From Fuerstiella sp. (GTDB lineage Bacteria > Planctomycetota > Planctomycetia > Planctomycetales > Planctomycetaceae), in the NCBI GenBank assembly GCA_022447185.1, contig JAKVAY010000042.1, positions 32,011 through 96,010 of the forward strand: DNA of 64,000 nucleotides. The letters are read 5' to 3'. Shown here piece by piece: positions 19,336-28,401 of the stretch. The notes under the pieces are model-generated. The model saw only the letters and a program-made list of their open reading frames with translations. It ran no database searches and was not told the DNA's origin. Each line of letters starts with the position of its first letter. The stretch's first letter is position 1. The position numbers and the translations under genes were made by a program.

Positions 19336-20427
19336 TCAGGATCCCTGACCATCTGCTTTGACAGCATCGTCTGAGGCACCATCAGCAACCGGCCAGATGC
19401 CGGCTTCGCTGTAATAGCGGACGGCTCCGGGATGGAATGCGGTCCCGGTTTCACGAACAACGTTCTTTTCACTAATGGCCCGTGCTGCGGCGTGCTTTTC
19501 GGCAATCGCCGCTCGGTTTTCCCATATGAGTTTTGTGATGCTGTAAACGAAATCTTCGTCCGCGTCACTTCGGACAATTAAGTGTGCTGATCCAACGTTC
19601 AGCCCCTCGAATGCCTCTGAATGGGTGCGGTATGTTCCGGCGGGGATTGTGGCCTTACTGAAAGACGGTAGATTCTCTACCAGTTTTTGCCGCTGTTCCT
19701 CACCATAAGGAACCAAAAAGATATCCATAGTGGAATCCGCATTCGTTATCGCGGGTGCTTTGAGGCCACCACCGATGAACGTTGCGTCTACCGAGCCGTC
19801 CTGCAGGAAACCCACAGACTGAGCCATGTTGGCAGTTCTTCCTTCAAAGTCGTTATAGGTTAGACCGTGTGCTTCCAGAATCGGCCGAATGAAGTACTCA
19901 AACCCTGCGCCTTCAGGACCCACAACGACACGTTTGTTTTTGAGGTCTTCAATGGTCCTGATGCCCGAGTCCTCTTTTGTCACAAATGTTGCAATCAGTG
20001 GAAACAAAGTCATGACAGATTTCACATCATGTGACTTCTCAAAACCGCCTTCTCCTTTGACGGCAAAATACGTAATCGTGGAATTTGCCATTCCAATCTG
20101 GATGTCTCCTGAATCCAGCAATCGGAGGTTTTCCAGAGTGCCTCCAGTCGATTCTGCCGTGACACCGCGCCAACCGGTGTCTGCCCGGTGCTGAGCCAGC
20201 ACATCTCCGACCGCCGCTCCAACGGTATAGAACACGCCACCTTGAGGTGCCGTGCCAATACTGACAAAGCTGATCGAGGACCGACTGTTTCCATTGTCAC
20301 TGCCAACCGAATCACTGCCAGAGTCTGAACCACCTTGGCCGCACCCTGTGGCGATCAGCAGGCCGAGACATATTGAGCAATGCAGGAATTGCGACCGAAA
20401 CGCAGTCCGGCCGGGTTGAACAGGCAT
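19336..20427 (-). CDS. TAXI-family TRAP transporter solute-binding lipoprotein
   Basis: 363 residues. Signal peptide with lipobox (LLIATGC, Cys near residue 29) means membrane-anchored periplasmic binding protein. After a Ser/Gly/Asp-rich linker the TAXI domain begins SISFVSIGTAPQGGVFYTVG, then STGGTLENLRLLDSGDIQIGMANS and IEDLKNKRVVVGPEGAGFE (short blocks of the family). It delivers substrate to the fused TRAP permease encoded 2 bp downstream. It is the first gene of the operon; the 387-bp region upstream should hold its promoter. Confidence 0.94.
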   Translation of the reverse strand: MPVQPGRTAFRSQFLHCSICLGLLIATGCGQGGSDSGSDSVGSDNGNSRSSISFVSIGTAPQGGVFYTVGAAVGDVLAQHRADTGWRGVTAESTGGTLENLRLLDSGDIQIGMANSTITYFAVKGEGGFEKSHDVKSVMTLFPLIATFVTKEDSGIRTIEDLKNKRVVVGPEGAGFEYFIRPILEAHGLTYNDFEGRTANMAQSVGFLQDGSVDATFIGGGLKAPAITNADSTMDIFLVPYGEEQRQKLVENLPSFSKATIPAGTYRTHSEAFEGLNVGSAHLIVRSDADEDFVYSITKLIWENRAAIAEKHAAARAISEKNVVRETGTAFHPGAVRYYSEAGIWPVADGASDDAVKADGQGS

Positions 20428-20814
20428 GGTTGGTGACTTTCAGGTGAAACCGGCCCTGATGATTTGACGGGTCGGAAGGTTCTTTTGCGGCGGCAAACAG
20501 ACAACTCTGATGGCTGCACGTTCAGGCAACCGCGATCGTATCAGTCAGGGATGGGGGCTGCCAGTGAGTGAATCCTGCTGATTGATGAATCCCGCTGCCG
20601 CAGAAATTGTTTTGACTGTGTTTTTCCGGATTGACGTCGGTCATCTGAACTCACTCTGCATAATCTGTTCAACGGTCAACAGACGGAGTTCAACCCAGAA
20701 ATAATCATTCTGAGAGTATGGAGTCGTTGGTGGATGTTGTGGTGTGTTCGGATTAGCCTTAATCGATGTCCAATCACCAAACCGACCTGCGGAAGCAAAC
20801 TTTTTGCCGGATAC
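20428..20814. other. Intergenic region between divergent TAXI and nucleotidyltransferase genes
   Basis: 387 bp. A TTGACG at about 20631 lies upstream of the rightward gene but has no well-spaced -10. I see no gene, repeat or terminator. Confidence 0.4.
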
Positions 20815-21777
20815 ATGATGCAGCGACCGAATCAACGTCAGCCGGAGTTTGATGTGTCGGCTGCTCCCGAACTTGCTTCTGCGTGGATGTACTCTGCCGA
20901 TCGATACGATCAGATCCGTGAGGCGATCCACCAATGTCTGCCTGAGTTCGTGGCCTGTGTGGCAGCGTCCGGATCACTGGCCCGTATGGAAGCTCATGCT
21001 GGTTCCGACATTGATTTGATCATTGTGATCGACGACCGTTACAGGTCCGTGTCGGACACCGAAGCGACTGCTGCAGTTGCTCAGGTCTGGGATCGGCTGG
21101 ATGCGCTCGGTGCCGCTCGCCCCAAAGCCGGTGGAATTTTCTCTGTGTGCGCACGCTGGAAGGATCTGATCGATCCGGAAATGAAAGGGCGCATCGATGA
21201 AAGCATTGTCACGTTTGGACATCGTATTCAACTTCTCATGGATGCTCAGCCGGTCATATTCGAATCTCAATTTTTAGAACTGCAGAAGGAGATCCTTGTC
21301 TGGTATTCAGAGACACGTGTCGCATCGATCTTTGAAGAGGCAGGGCCGTTTCACTGGTTGTGGCAGGATGTTCATCGCTACTGGCGCAGTCTGAGGTCTC
21401 GCACGTGCTGGCTGAATGCGGATGACGATGCAAAGTCACTCACTCTGAACGTCAAACTTCGATCGTCACGTTTACTGTTGGTCTTTGGATTTTTGAAGGC
21501 CCTTGACGCGTGTGACTGTTCGAGGGTGCCTCTCGAGACTGTCGTCGACGATCTCACTGCAATGCTGTCCAGGACTCCGGTGGAACGTGTACTGCTGCAA
21601 CGGGAATCCATTGCCTGCTGGAACAGCATTTGGGAATTTATTCGAAACATGAGCGTTCACTCTGTGAGTCAGCTGCCGCCACAGATTCTGAGCGCCCTGT
21701 CCGAACTCGGCGCTGCGGTTATTGAACGGACCGGCAACTCGGTACAACCTGGTTACGGTCACCGTTGGCTGATGTGA
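20815..21777 (+). CDS. Nucleotidyltransferase-fold protein
   Basis: 320 residues from tandem ATGs at 20815/20818 (MMQRPNQRQP). The minimal nucleotidyltransferase motif is intact: GSLAR at 53-57 followed by GSDIDL at 63-68 with both metal-binding Asp (65, 67). The rest is largely helical and not recognised; it contains a DUF4037/GlnD-like layout of a catalytic head and helical tail. It could adenylylate or uridylylate a small molecule or protein. Neighbours (transport operon, parvulin) give no functional hint. The open frame continues upstream to 20734 without a better start. Confidence 0.75.
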   Translation: MMQRPNQRQPEFDVSAAPELASAWMYSADRYDQIREAIHQCLPEFVACVAASGSLARMEAHAGSDIDLIIVIDDRYRSVSDTEATAAVAQVWDRLDALGAARPKAGGIFSVCARWKDLIDPEMKGRIDESIVTFGHRIQLLMDAQPVIFESQFLELQKEILVWYSETRVASIFEEAGPFHWLWQDVHRYWRSLRSRTCWLNADDDAKSLTLNVKLRSSRLLLVFGFLKALDACDCSRVPLETVVDDLTAMLSRTPVERVLLQRESIACWNSIWEFIRNMSVHSVSQLPPQILSALSELGAAVIERTGNSVQPGYGHRWLM

Positions 21778-22125
21778 TTCGTGGTCAACCGCTTCGTTCG
21801 ATGAATTCATCGTAGCGGCCGTTGCATCTGCATGGAATTCCGAGAGGTTTCTGAACTGACAACGAAACAAACCCGTTGAGTTCGATGATTCCGTCGGGAG
21901 CAAATCGGTAATGCATGGACGAGAGTGAGCCGTTCGATCAGGGTCTCGTCACGATTTGCCTGTTTCGAGAAATACTTCGCAATGATCAGAACAATGTGAC
22001 TCCATTCGATACTCTCGGGGTTGAGCGCAAAGGACTTGCGCAGAAGAATACGTCACGGCAGGTTCGTATCCGTTTGACGCAGTCGGATACATCGTTCAGC
22101 GTTTTGCATGTTCAAAGGTGTTGTA
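21778..22125. other. Intergenic region before the parvulin gene
   Basis: 348 bp between two rightward genes. Open frames at 21915-22301 and on the minus strand overlap flanking genes and look non-coding. No hairpin terminator was found after the nucleotidyltransferase gene. Confidence 0.4.
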
Positions 22126-22725
22126 ATGTCCATCAGACGACCTCTTCTTCTGTTAATCACTGGTGCAGCTGTCTCAATCTGCTGCGGTTGTGGCAATTAC
22201 AGCGAAGAGCCATCTTCCTCGACCGTTCTTCGGGATTTACCTCCGATTCCCGTAACTCAGGCCGAACAGGCAATGGAGTCGCTGAGACAAAATGTTCCTG
22301 ATCCAGGTGTATCCGGTGTTTCGGAGGTCAAAGTGTCTGCGTCGCATATTCTGATTCCATACAAGATGGCTCTCAATAGTTCTGCAGACGTCACGCGGAC
22401 GAAGGAGGAAGCGTTCAAGCTTGCTCAGGAAATAGCAGTTAAGGCAAAAGGACTCAGCACCAATTTCGGTAATCTGGCCAGAGAGTACTCCGAGGGACCC
22501 AGTGCTTCAGTGGGTGGTGACTTGGGTAATTTTTTCCCCAGTACAATGGCAAAGTCGTTTCGCGACGCGACACTCGCACTTGAAATTGGTGAAGTCAGTG
22601 ACCCTGTGGAAACGCAATACGGCATACACATTATCCGCCGCAAAGAACTGACCAGTCGAAAGACTCGAATACCGGGCGTGCCGAACAAGGTGACCCTCCC
22701 GGAGGGTGCGGACTTCTCGCAATGA
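22126..22725 (+). CDS. Parvulin-type peptidyl-prolyl isomerase lipoprotein
   Basis: 199 residues. The start MSIRRPLLLL (22126) gives a lipoprotein signal ending in ICCGCG, so it is anchored in the envelope. The parvulin/PpiC domain covers about residues 65-180: VSASHILIPY, a spacer helix with FKLAQEIAVKAKG, FGNLAREYSEGPSASVGGDLGNF, then MAKSFRDATLALEIGEVSDPVETQYGIHII split over the domain. The GDLG and PVETQYGIHII blocks are classical. Likely assists folding of exported proteins. It converges with the EboD-like gene 63 bp away. Confidence 0.92.
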   Translation: MSIRRPLLLLITGAAVSICCGCGNYSEEPSSSTVLRDLPPIPVTQAEQAMESLRQNVPDPGVSGVSEVKVSASHILIPYKMALNSSADVTRTKEEAFKLAQEIAVKAKGLSTNFGNLAREYSEGPSASVGGDLGNFFPSTMAKSFRDATLALEIGEVSDPVETQYGIHIIRRKELTSRKTRIPGVPNKVTLPEGADFSQ

Positions 22726-22788
22726 CGTACTTCGTCGTCGGCATTGGTCAGTCTCAGGACACCGTCCAGCCATTTCAGCGTCACGGAT

Positions 22789-23967
22789 TTATCGCACGTT
22801 GGTACTTCGTCCTGAGTTAACCACCCGTGCGACGACAGTGGCGATTGCCTGTCGCATCAGATCGTGATTGATCTCGTGAACATCGACAGGGTCGCCGATA
22901 CCTCGCAGCATTGTTACCGTCAGCCGTCCGCCAAGATGCTGGCGAAATTCTTCCAGGCCCTTGAACAGTTGCTCGGTATCATTCAGTGCCCTGTGCGCAA
23001 TCAACAATCCCAGTCGGTCGAGGCAATTGACGACCGCATCGGCATCCGAAGCAGGAAGTCCGTGTGCCAAAGACGAATAGATACTGTCAATCGCAACACC
23101 AACTGCCACCGCTTCACCATGACGCAAATCGAAGCCGGTCATTGCTTCAAGCCTGTGTGCAGACCAGTGACCGAAATCGAGCGGCCTCGCTTCCATCATC
23201 TCGAAAGGGTCACCGCCGCGGGTAATATGATTCAAATGCCAGCGCGCGGAATCCGCGATAATTGACCAGCAGGCGCTGTCGCGATTCTTAATTGCTTCTG
23301 TAGAAACACAAATATGGCGAAAGAAATCAGCATCCTTGAGCAGTGCAACCTTGACGGCCTCTGAAAATCCACAGGCGAAGTCACGGTCGCCAAGTGTACT
23401 CAACAGTGTTTTGTCGTTGATCACACCCCAGGGGACAGCAAAAGTGCCAACCCAATTCTTTTTTTGGAAGAGATTGATGCTGTTTTTGACTCCGATCCCT
23501 GAATCTGCCTGAGCCAGCGTGGTCGTTGGGAGCCGAATGAGTCGAATACCTCGATGTGCGATCGCGGTCGCAAATCCGACTGCGTCCAGGACGGCACCAC
23601 CTCCGATCGCGACGACGTAGCTTCTTCGGTCGAGGTCCGCGTGGTTGAAACACTTGAGTATCCGTTCCACCACATGGACATCGTTCTTGACGTCTTCACC
23701 TCCGGGAACCATCTGAAGGTTTCCGACCAGATGGAGCTGATTGGGTTGCCGCTGACAGAATGCGTGGATGCGCTGAGCCAGCTGAGGATTGGCATGCGAT
23801 ACATGTTCATCGATCCAGAACTGGACGCGCGGAATTCTTCCCTCAGTCTCTGCTATTAATTCAGTCAGCGCACTTTCGTCCGACCCAAAGACGTCTGTTG
23901 TCATTCTCAAACGGTGAGTGAACTGGACGGAAAATGTGACATCGTTGGAAAAAGCTGTGGCGGACAT
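22789..23967 (-). CDS. 3-dehydroquinate synthase-like sugar phosphate cyclase (EboD-like)
   Basis: 392 residues from ATG 23965-23967 (a TTG at 23982 is also in frame). It belongs to the AroB/sugar-phosphate-cyclase superfamily: NAD-binding [32 protein letters not shown] and the metal-site region [11 protein letters not shown] with HGEAVAVG are present. The N-terminus ([18 protein letters not shown]) and the [12 protein letters not shown] block resemble EboD of the ebo clusters more than housekeeping AroB. No other ebo-type gene (UbiA prenyltransferase, TatD, EboE) is in the window. It may make a cyclitol or a dehydroquinate-like product; unresolved. Confidence 0.82.
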   Translation of the reverse strand: MSATAFSNDVTFSVQFTHRLRMTTDVFGSDESALTELIAETEGRIPRVQFWIDEHVSHANPQLAQRIHAFCQRQPNQLHLVGNLQMVPGGEDVKNDVHVVERILKCFNHADLDRRSYVVAIGGGAVLDAVGFATAIAHRGIRLIRLPTTTLAQADSGIGVKNSINLFQKKNWVGTFAVPWGVINDKTLLSTLGDRDFACGFSEAVKVALLKDADFFRHICVSTEAIKNRDSACWSIIADSARWHLNHITRGGDPFEMMEARPLDFGHWSAHRLEAMTGFDLRHGEAVAVGVAIDSIYSSLAHGLPASDADAVVNCLDRLGLLIAHRALNDTEQLFKGLEEFRQHLGGRLTVTMLRGIGDPVDVHEINHDLMRQAIATVVARVVNSGRSTNVR

Positions 23968-24393
23968 GGAGTGAAAAGCCAAGTGATAATGTGGTGTCGC
24001 ATCGTTCGGTTCGGATATTTGTGACAGATCCTGCGACTATCACAATTGCAACACTTCCAGACTGCTACAGCATAAGTGCCGTATGGTGACGCTGCCACCT
24101 TTCATCCGGCATGCCACTGTCAGACTGTCAAAGTCTGCAGGATTTTATCAGGAAATCGGCTGTTGCCAGGACCTGAGAACGGTGCGAAGGGCCGCACAGT
24201 CGCTGCAATCAGAACAGTCATATCCAGTTGGCCACGTCACCGGCAATCGCTGCCATTTACGTAAATCAAGGTTTCCGATTCGACCGAAAAACAGCACCAG
24301 TGTTACCCATTTTCGGGATGAGAGGTCAGGGCAATTCTCTGATCTTCACAATCCTCGGTTCCCTCTATGTATGTTGTTAGGAGAAGTGAAACA
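23968..24393. other. Intergenic region between divergent genes
   Basis: 426 bp upstream of the Cys-rich gene. No gene is recognisable. AGGAGA at 24380-24385 is the ribosome-binding site of the Cys-rich gene. Promoters for both flanking genes are expected here but not identified. Confidence 0.4.
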
Positions 24394-24984
24394 ATGAAAG
24401 GGATTACTTTGACAGCTGCTATGGTCGTTTTGACCATGTCAAGCAGCGCTGATGCAGGCCTCTTCGGTCTGTTCGGAAGCAAGAGCAACGGCTGTGGCGG
24501 CGGTTGTTCAGAGCCAACCTGCTGTGCTCCTGAAGAGCCAAGCTGCTGTGCTCCTGCGGCCTGCGAGCCAACCTGCTGTGCTCCTGCGGCCTGTGAGCCA
24601 ACCTGCTGTGCACCTGCGGCCTGTGAGCCGACTTGCTGTGCTCCTGCGGCCTGTGAGCCGACTTGCTGTGCTCCTGCGGCCTGTGAGCCGACTTGCTGTG
24701 CTCCTGCAGAGCCAACGTGCTGTGCTCCGGCTGCATGCGGTAGTGAAGGTTGCTGCAACACAAAGAAGAAAAGTTGGTTCAGTGGGTTCAAATTGCCCAA
24801 GTTCAGGTTGCCGAAGCTGTTCAAGAGAAACAGCTGCGGTGACGGATGCTGTGAGCCAAGCTGTTGTGCTCCTGCAGAGCCAAGCTGCTGTGCACCTGCA
24901 GAGCCAAGCTGCTGTGCTCCTGCTGCCTGTGAGCCGACCTGCTGCGCTCCTGTTGCTCCGAGCTGTTGTGCTCCCTGCAACTAA
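24394..24984 (+). CDS. Exported Cys/Pro-rich repeat protein (CCAP repeats)
   Basis: 196 residues with a clear signal peptide (MKGITLTAAM to SSADA) and AGGAGA before the ATG. The mature part is built from the decapeptide CEPTCCAPAA and shorter variants such as EPSCCAP; about 41 of 196 residues are Cys. Two repeat blocks flank a basic linker with WFSGFKLPKFRLPKLFKR. There is no enzyme motif. Planctomycete envelopes are known to contain Cys/Pro-rich protein, so a disulfide-cross-linked surface or wall component is plausible; metal binding is the alternative. The gene is followed about 300 bp later by a strong terminator. Confidence 0.85.
   Translation: MKGITLTAAMVVLTMSSSADAGLFGLFGSKSNGCGGGCSEPTCCAPEEPSCCAPAACEPTCCAPAACEPTCCAPAACEPTCCAPAACEPTCCAPAACEPTCCAPAEPTCCAPAACGSEGCCNTKKKSWFSGFKLPKFRLPKLFKRNSCGDGCCEPSCCAPAEPSCCAPAEPSCCAPAACEPTCCAPVAPSCCAPCN
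24511..24738 (+). repeat. Tandem 30-bp repeats in the Cys-rich gene, first block
   Basis: Imperfect 30-bp units reading GAGCCAACCTGCTGTGCTCC plus TGCGGCCTGT encode CEPTCCAPAA. Five near-identical copies run head to tail with shorter 18-bp variants at each end. High identity suggests recent expansion by slippage or unequal exchange, so copy number should vary between strains. Confidence 0.9.
24853..24981 (+). repeat. Second CCAP repeat block
   Basis: Shorter 18-bp units (GAGCCAAGCTGCTGTGC type) encoding EPSCCAPA, plus one full 30-bp unit, running to the stop codon. Separated from the first block by the basic linker sequence. Confidence 0.85.
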
Positions 24985-25135
24985 TGTGAATGCGGCGTGA
25001 GGTTTCGCAGTCGATTGACGAACTTCGGCCGGCAGATGACAGAGCAAATTGTCGTGAATTTGTTCGGACCGGCTGTCAAAATCAGTAACTGATGCGAGTT
25101 AAGATTCTGATGTAGCGATCTGTTATAGTTGAAGT

Positions 25136-25320
25136 TCGAAGTTAAGGCGGAATCTTCCGCCCAGACGCTGGATGAGGAACGTGAGGAATCCTCGCGGGGG
25201 AACACACCGACAGACGACGAGTCTGTCAGAGTTCCACCGATGATCAGCATGGGTGGAACTGTCGGTCAATAATAAGAACGGTGACGAAGCCCCTTTCCTG
25301 GCGGCTCGTCACCGTTTTTT
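25136..25320 (+). ncRNA. Candidate structured RNA with five hairpins
   Basis: Between the Cys-rich gene and the PIN-TRAM gene lies a dense series of stable hairpins: GGCGGA/TCCGCC (25146-25161), a 7-bp stem around AAT (25180-25196), GACAGAC/GTCTGTC (25209-25227), AGTTCCACC/GGTGGAACT (25230-25260), then the terminator (25277-25320). ACCGACAG (25206-25213) could also pair with CTGTCGGT (25259-25266), an alternative that excludes the third hairpin. A possible -10 TATAGT is at 25124-25129 with a weak -35. No tmRNA, RNase P, SRP or 6S signature was recognised. It could be an independent small RNA or a 3' UTR of the Cys-rich gene. Strand is set by the terminator. Confidence 0.45.
25277..25320 (+). 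terminator. Strong intrinsic terminator
   Basis: Perfect 11-bp stem AACGGTGACGA/TCGTCACCGTT followed by a run of six T. It ends either the Cys-rich transcript or the structured RNA and isolates the PIN-TRAM gene from upstream transcription. Confidence 0.93.
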
Positions 25321-25498
25321 ATTGCACGGCAAAAATTCACATGACCTCGGTGTCTGAGCACAGTACCCTAAGTCTCAGTACATTATCACTAAGGAGATTC
25401 GGTGAATTCTGAATTGAAGTCCTTTGAGGTTGCCTTCGTAGCCGGACCTGTCAGAATGATATTCTGCCATTTGTCTCAAGGTCCTGGGCCCACCTCTC

Positions 25499-26542
25499 AT
25501 GCTCCTCAAGATTCTGCGCATAGCATATTTTTTTGTGTGCACCGGGGCGATTGCAGGATACTTCGCTTCCATTGGTCCGACGGACGATCAACTGCCGCAA
25601 CCGATTGACAATCACCCGGTTGTGTCCGCGCTGGTTCTCCTCGCAATTACACAACTGGTCACTGTTGCAGACGTGTTGATCCGACGTAAGCGGATCGATT
25701 TGATTTCAGCAACATACTTTGGCCTGCTGATTGGAATTCTGCTCGCATATCTCACGAATGAAGCGCTGCTTCTGATTATTCCGGAAGGCAGTCCGTATCG
25801 TGGTACAACGGTGATGATTAACCTGCTGGTTCTGCCGTATCTCTGTGTGTCGTTACTGCTGCAGACACGTGATGATTTTCGATTCATCATTCCCTATGTG
25901 GAATTTGCGCGAGATCTCAAAAGCGGTCGACCTCTTTTGATAGACAGCAGTTCGCTGATTGACGGCAGAATCGTTGAGGTTGTGGAGACCCAAATTCTGG
26001 AATCACAGATGCTGGTGCCGGACTTCATACTGGCTGAAGTCCAGGACATTGCCGACAGCAGCGACAAGAATCGCCGCATTCGGGGACGCCGTGGGCTGGA
26101 AGTACTGGCGAGTCTGCAACAGTGTTCGCATATAGACGTCCGTGTCCACGAAACTAAAACGGCAGAATTTCGCGGACTGTCCGTCGACCAAAAACTGGTC
26201 GAGGTGGCGAAATCACTCCGAGCTGGTGTCATTACGAATGATTTTAATCTGAATAAAGTGGCCAGTGTTCAGAACATCACCGTGATCAATTTGAATGACG
26301 TGGCAAATGCGCTGAGACCTCAGTTTCTGCCAGGTGAACGTCTCCGTCTTCAGGTTATGCGGGAGGGTGACGGAGAGGGCCAGGGTGTTGGCTATCTTGA
26401 TGACGGAACAATGGTTGTATGTGAGGGTGCGTCCAATATGATCGGTAAGGAAATCAGCACGGTCGTAACTCGTGTGCTGCAGAGCAGTGCGGGGCGAATG
26501 ATTTTCTCAAAACCACTGCATGCCTCGAACAGTGGTGAATAG
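25499..26542 (+). CDS. PIN-TRAM domain membrane protein (YacL type)
   Basis: 347 residues. Four N-terminal membrane segments (residues about 5-125) are followed by a PIN nuclease domain with acidic residues in LIDSSSLIDGRI, LAEVQDIAD and VITNDFNLNKVA, and a C-terminal TRAM domain (LRLQVMREGDGEGQGVGYL). This is the order of Bacillus YacL-like proteins, presumed membrane-bound RNases; target unknown. The start ATG at 25499 lacks a good Shine-Dalgarno but fits the first membrane helix. It lies 180 bp after the strong terminator and converges with the beta-propeller gene. Confidence 0.92.
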   Translation: MLLKILRIAYFFVCTGAIAGYFASIGPTDDQLPQPIDNHPVVSALVLLAITQLVTVADVLIRRKRIDLISATYFGLLIGILLAYLTNEALLLIIPEGSPYRGTTVMINLLVLPYLCVSLLLQTRDDFRFIIPYVEFARDLKSGRPLLIDSSSLIDGRIVEVVETQILESQMLVPDFILAEVQDIADSSDKNRRIRGRRGLEVLASLQQCSHIDVRVHETKTAEFRGLSVDQKLVEVAKSLRAGVITNDFNLNKVASVQNITVINLNDVANALRPQFLPGERLRLQVMREGDGEGQGVGYLDDGTMVVCEGASNMIGKEISTVVTRVLQSSAGRMIFSKPLHASNSGE

Positions 26543-26705
26543 AGCAAATTTCTCCGGGTTGTTCTTACGCCGACATGAGCCAGACAGCCGTTGCAGGTCG
26601 TTTGAAGCGCGAACAGAAATACCAATGCTCGTTCATCGGGCAATGTTGTGAGCCGCTGGCCTGCGTTCAGCATGCCAATTGCCGTACGGTTACCGTCGTG
26701 TTGAA

Positions 26706-27995
26706 TTATTGCGCGTCAACAGCATCAGGATCCGACAAATCGACACGGACCAGTTCCTGATCATTGCGGGCGAAGACGCTTTTCAGAGCAAATGCAGGAT
26801 GTGACCAGACTGTCATTCGTCGTTGCACTTTTCGCGTCGGTGCGACCAGTTGTGATCGACTGACTTCTTTGTAGCCGTCAGTGGAAAGATGCGCGATAAT
26901 CAGGTCGCCCTGCTCATTGTGAATGAAGAAGCGATCCTGATGACGAATGATGAACGCATTCCACCAGCGTCCTGATCCAGTGGCCTGGCGAGACTCCCAT
27001 CGACGCTTCCCGGTCTGCGTTTCCAGACACCGAAGCTGCCCGTAACTGCAGATTCCAAAGATGTTTTGTTGATCCACCCACGGAGTCGGCATGATTGAAT
27101 GCAGCCCATCGGTCTCGAGTTCACTGTCACTCGTGCCCTTCCATGCAACAACTGCGGTATTGGCTGATACGTTCAGCATCAGAGGACCGTTGTAGAATGC
27201 AGTCAAAAAGAGCTGTTCGCCGATTTTTCGAGGAGCCGGAATACAGAGTCCGGCCTGGATTTCCCAGGGGATCTCCCAGATCACTGATCCATTGTTCGGA
27301 TCCAGTGCAGTGACCGCGGTCGGATGCCAGATGATGAGTTGGCGTCTGCCGCCAAATTCAAAGATCATTGGTGGACAGTAACCAACGGCGGGATCATCGA
27401 GTGCTCGCCAGACTTCCTCCCCGGTCGCTTTGTCAAGACAGACCACAAGCGCCCCGTCGGCGCCTCCTGCGAGTGTAATCAGATGATCACCGTCCACCAG
27501 AGGAGCAGCCGCCAATCCCCACACCGGCATGGCTGTGCCAAAGTCTTCGGAAAAATTCTTTGCCCAAAGGATCTTTCCACTGACGGCACTGAAACAGAAC
27601 ATATGGCCGACGGCGCCAATTGTGAATACGCGTCCGTCGTCGATGACGGGAGTTGCTCGGGGGCCTGCCGGATAGCTGACGCTGTACCTCGCTGCATGAG
27701 AGTGCTGCCAAATTTCTGTACCGTCCTTTGCATCCAGACAAAGAATCCTTTCATTGCGCTCGTTAGCCTGTCGATCGGTGAGGAATACTCGTCCGTCGGC
27801 GACAGCTGGTCCGGAATAACCTTCGGCTACAGGTACAGACCACATTCTGGGCAGAATCTCGGTCTCCGGAAGGCTGTCGACGATTCCTGTTTCTCTCCAG
27901 ACAGCGTCACGTTGCGGGCCACCCCATTGTGGCCAGTCGTCGGCTACAGCACTGGACGCCAAAAAAATCAAAACAGACGTGATGGGATGTCGCAC
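26706..27995 (-). CDS. Exported PQQ-like beta-propeller protein (BamB-like repeats)
   Basis: 429 residues. It starts with GTG at 27993-27995, supported by GGAGA 7 nt upstream. A short signal peptide (ITSVLIFLASSAVA) precedes DDWPQWGGPQRD, the usual beginning of planctomycete PQQ-like propellers. Several WD-like PQQ blades follow: ILCLDAKDGTEIWQ, VVCLDKATGEEVW, VTALDPNNGSVIWE and LRCLETQTGKRRWE. No metal or quinone ligands of true quinoproteins are assignable, so a binding or scaffold role is as likely as catalysis. Stands alone on its strand. Confidence 0.88.
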   Translation of the reverse strand: MRHPITSVLIFLASSAVADDWPQWGGPQRDAVWRETGIVDSLPETEILPRMWSVPVAEGYSGPAVADGRVFLTDRQANERNERILCLDAKDGTEIWQHSHAARYSVSYPAGPRATPVIDDGRVFTIGAVGHMFCFSAVSGKILWAKNFSEDFGTAMPVWGLAAAPLVDGDHLITLAGGADGALVVCLDKATGEEVWRALDDPAVGYCPPMIFEFGGRRQLIIWHPTAVTALDPNNGSVIWEIPWEIQAGLCIPAPRKIGEQLFLTAFYNGPLMLNVSANTAVVAWKGTSDSELETDGLHSIMPTPWVDQQNIFGICSYGQLRCLETQTGKRRWESRQATGSGRWWNAFIIRHQDRFFIHNEQGDLIIAHLSTDGYKEVSRSQLVAPTRKVQRRMTVWSHPAFALKSVFARNDQELVRVDLSDPDAVDAQ

Positions 27996-28401
27996 TGCAT
28001 GATCTCCATTGAAGTCGAGTTCCGGAAGTATTCAGAGTAACAGGTGATGTTTCTTCAAGTTTAGCATTCGGCCGGATTACTCACTATCGACTGTTAACCA
28101 GAACGAGCGGCCATCTCTGCCGGAATCCGCAATTGCAGAGTAAATCTGAGCAGGTCGAACAGGGACGAACCGGCAATTCATGCCGACAGTCGATCTCTCC
28201 CGTGGACCGGCTGTGTGTTGCCGTTCCGGCACAGGCATTCAGCAGTTGACGGTGGCGGCTTCGATTTGAGAGAACTATCGACCTCATTCCACAGTCGGTC
28301 ATTCTCTCCGTCTGTTCCACCCCGACTCAGACAGTCTCTGCGTCCGAATTCACTTCTGCAAACATGCCGATGTGAATCGATTTCACCGTCTGGTTTTTAT
28401 C
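27996..28401. other. Intergenic region between divergent genes
   Basis: 406 bp between the leftward propeller gene and the rightward repeat lipoprotein. Frames such as 28084-28320 (minus) are not protein-like. No repeat or hairpin of note. Confidence 0.4.

Noticed and set aside
24367-25047. Other long frames over the Cys-rich gene
   Set aside because: Repetitive DNA gives long open frames on both strands; only the frame from 24394 has a ribosome site and signal peptide.
25171-25245. 18-codon frame inside the structured RNA
   Set aside because: Starts MRNVRNPRGG inside hairpins; no ribosome site at usable distance and no coding bias.
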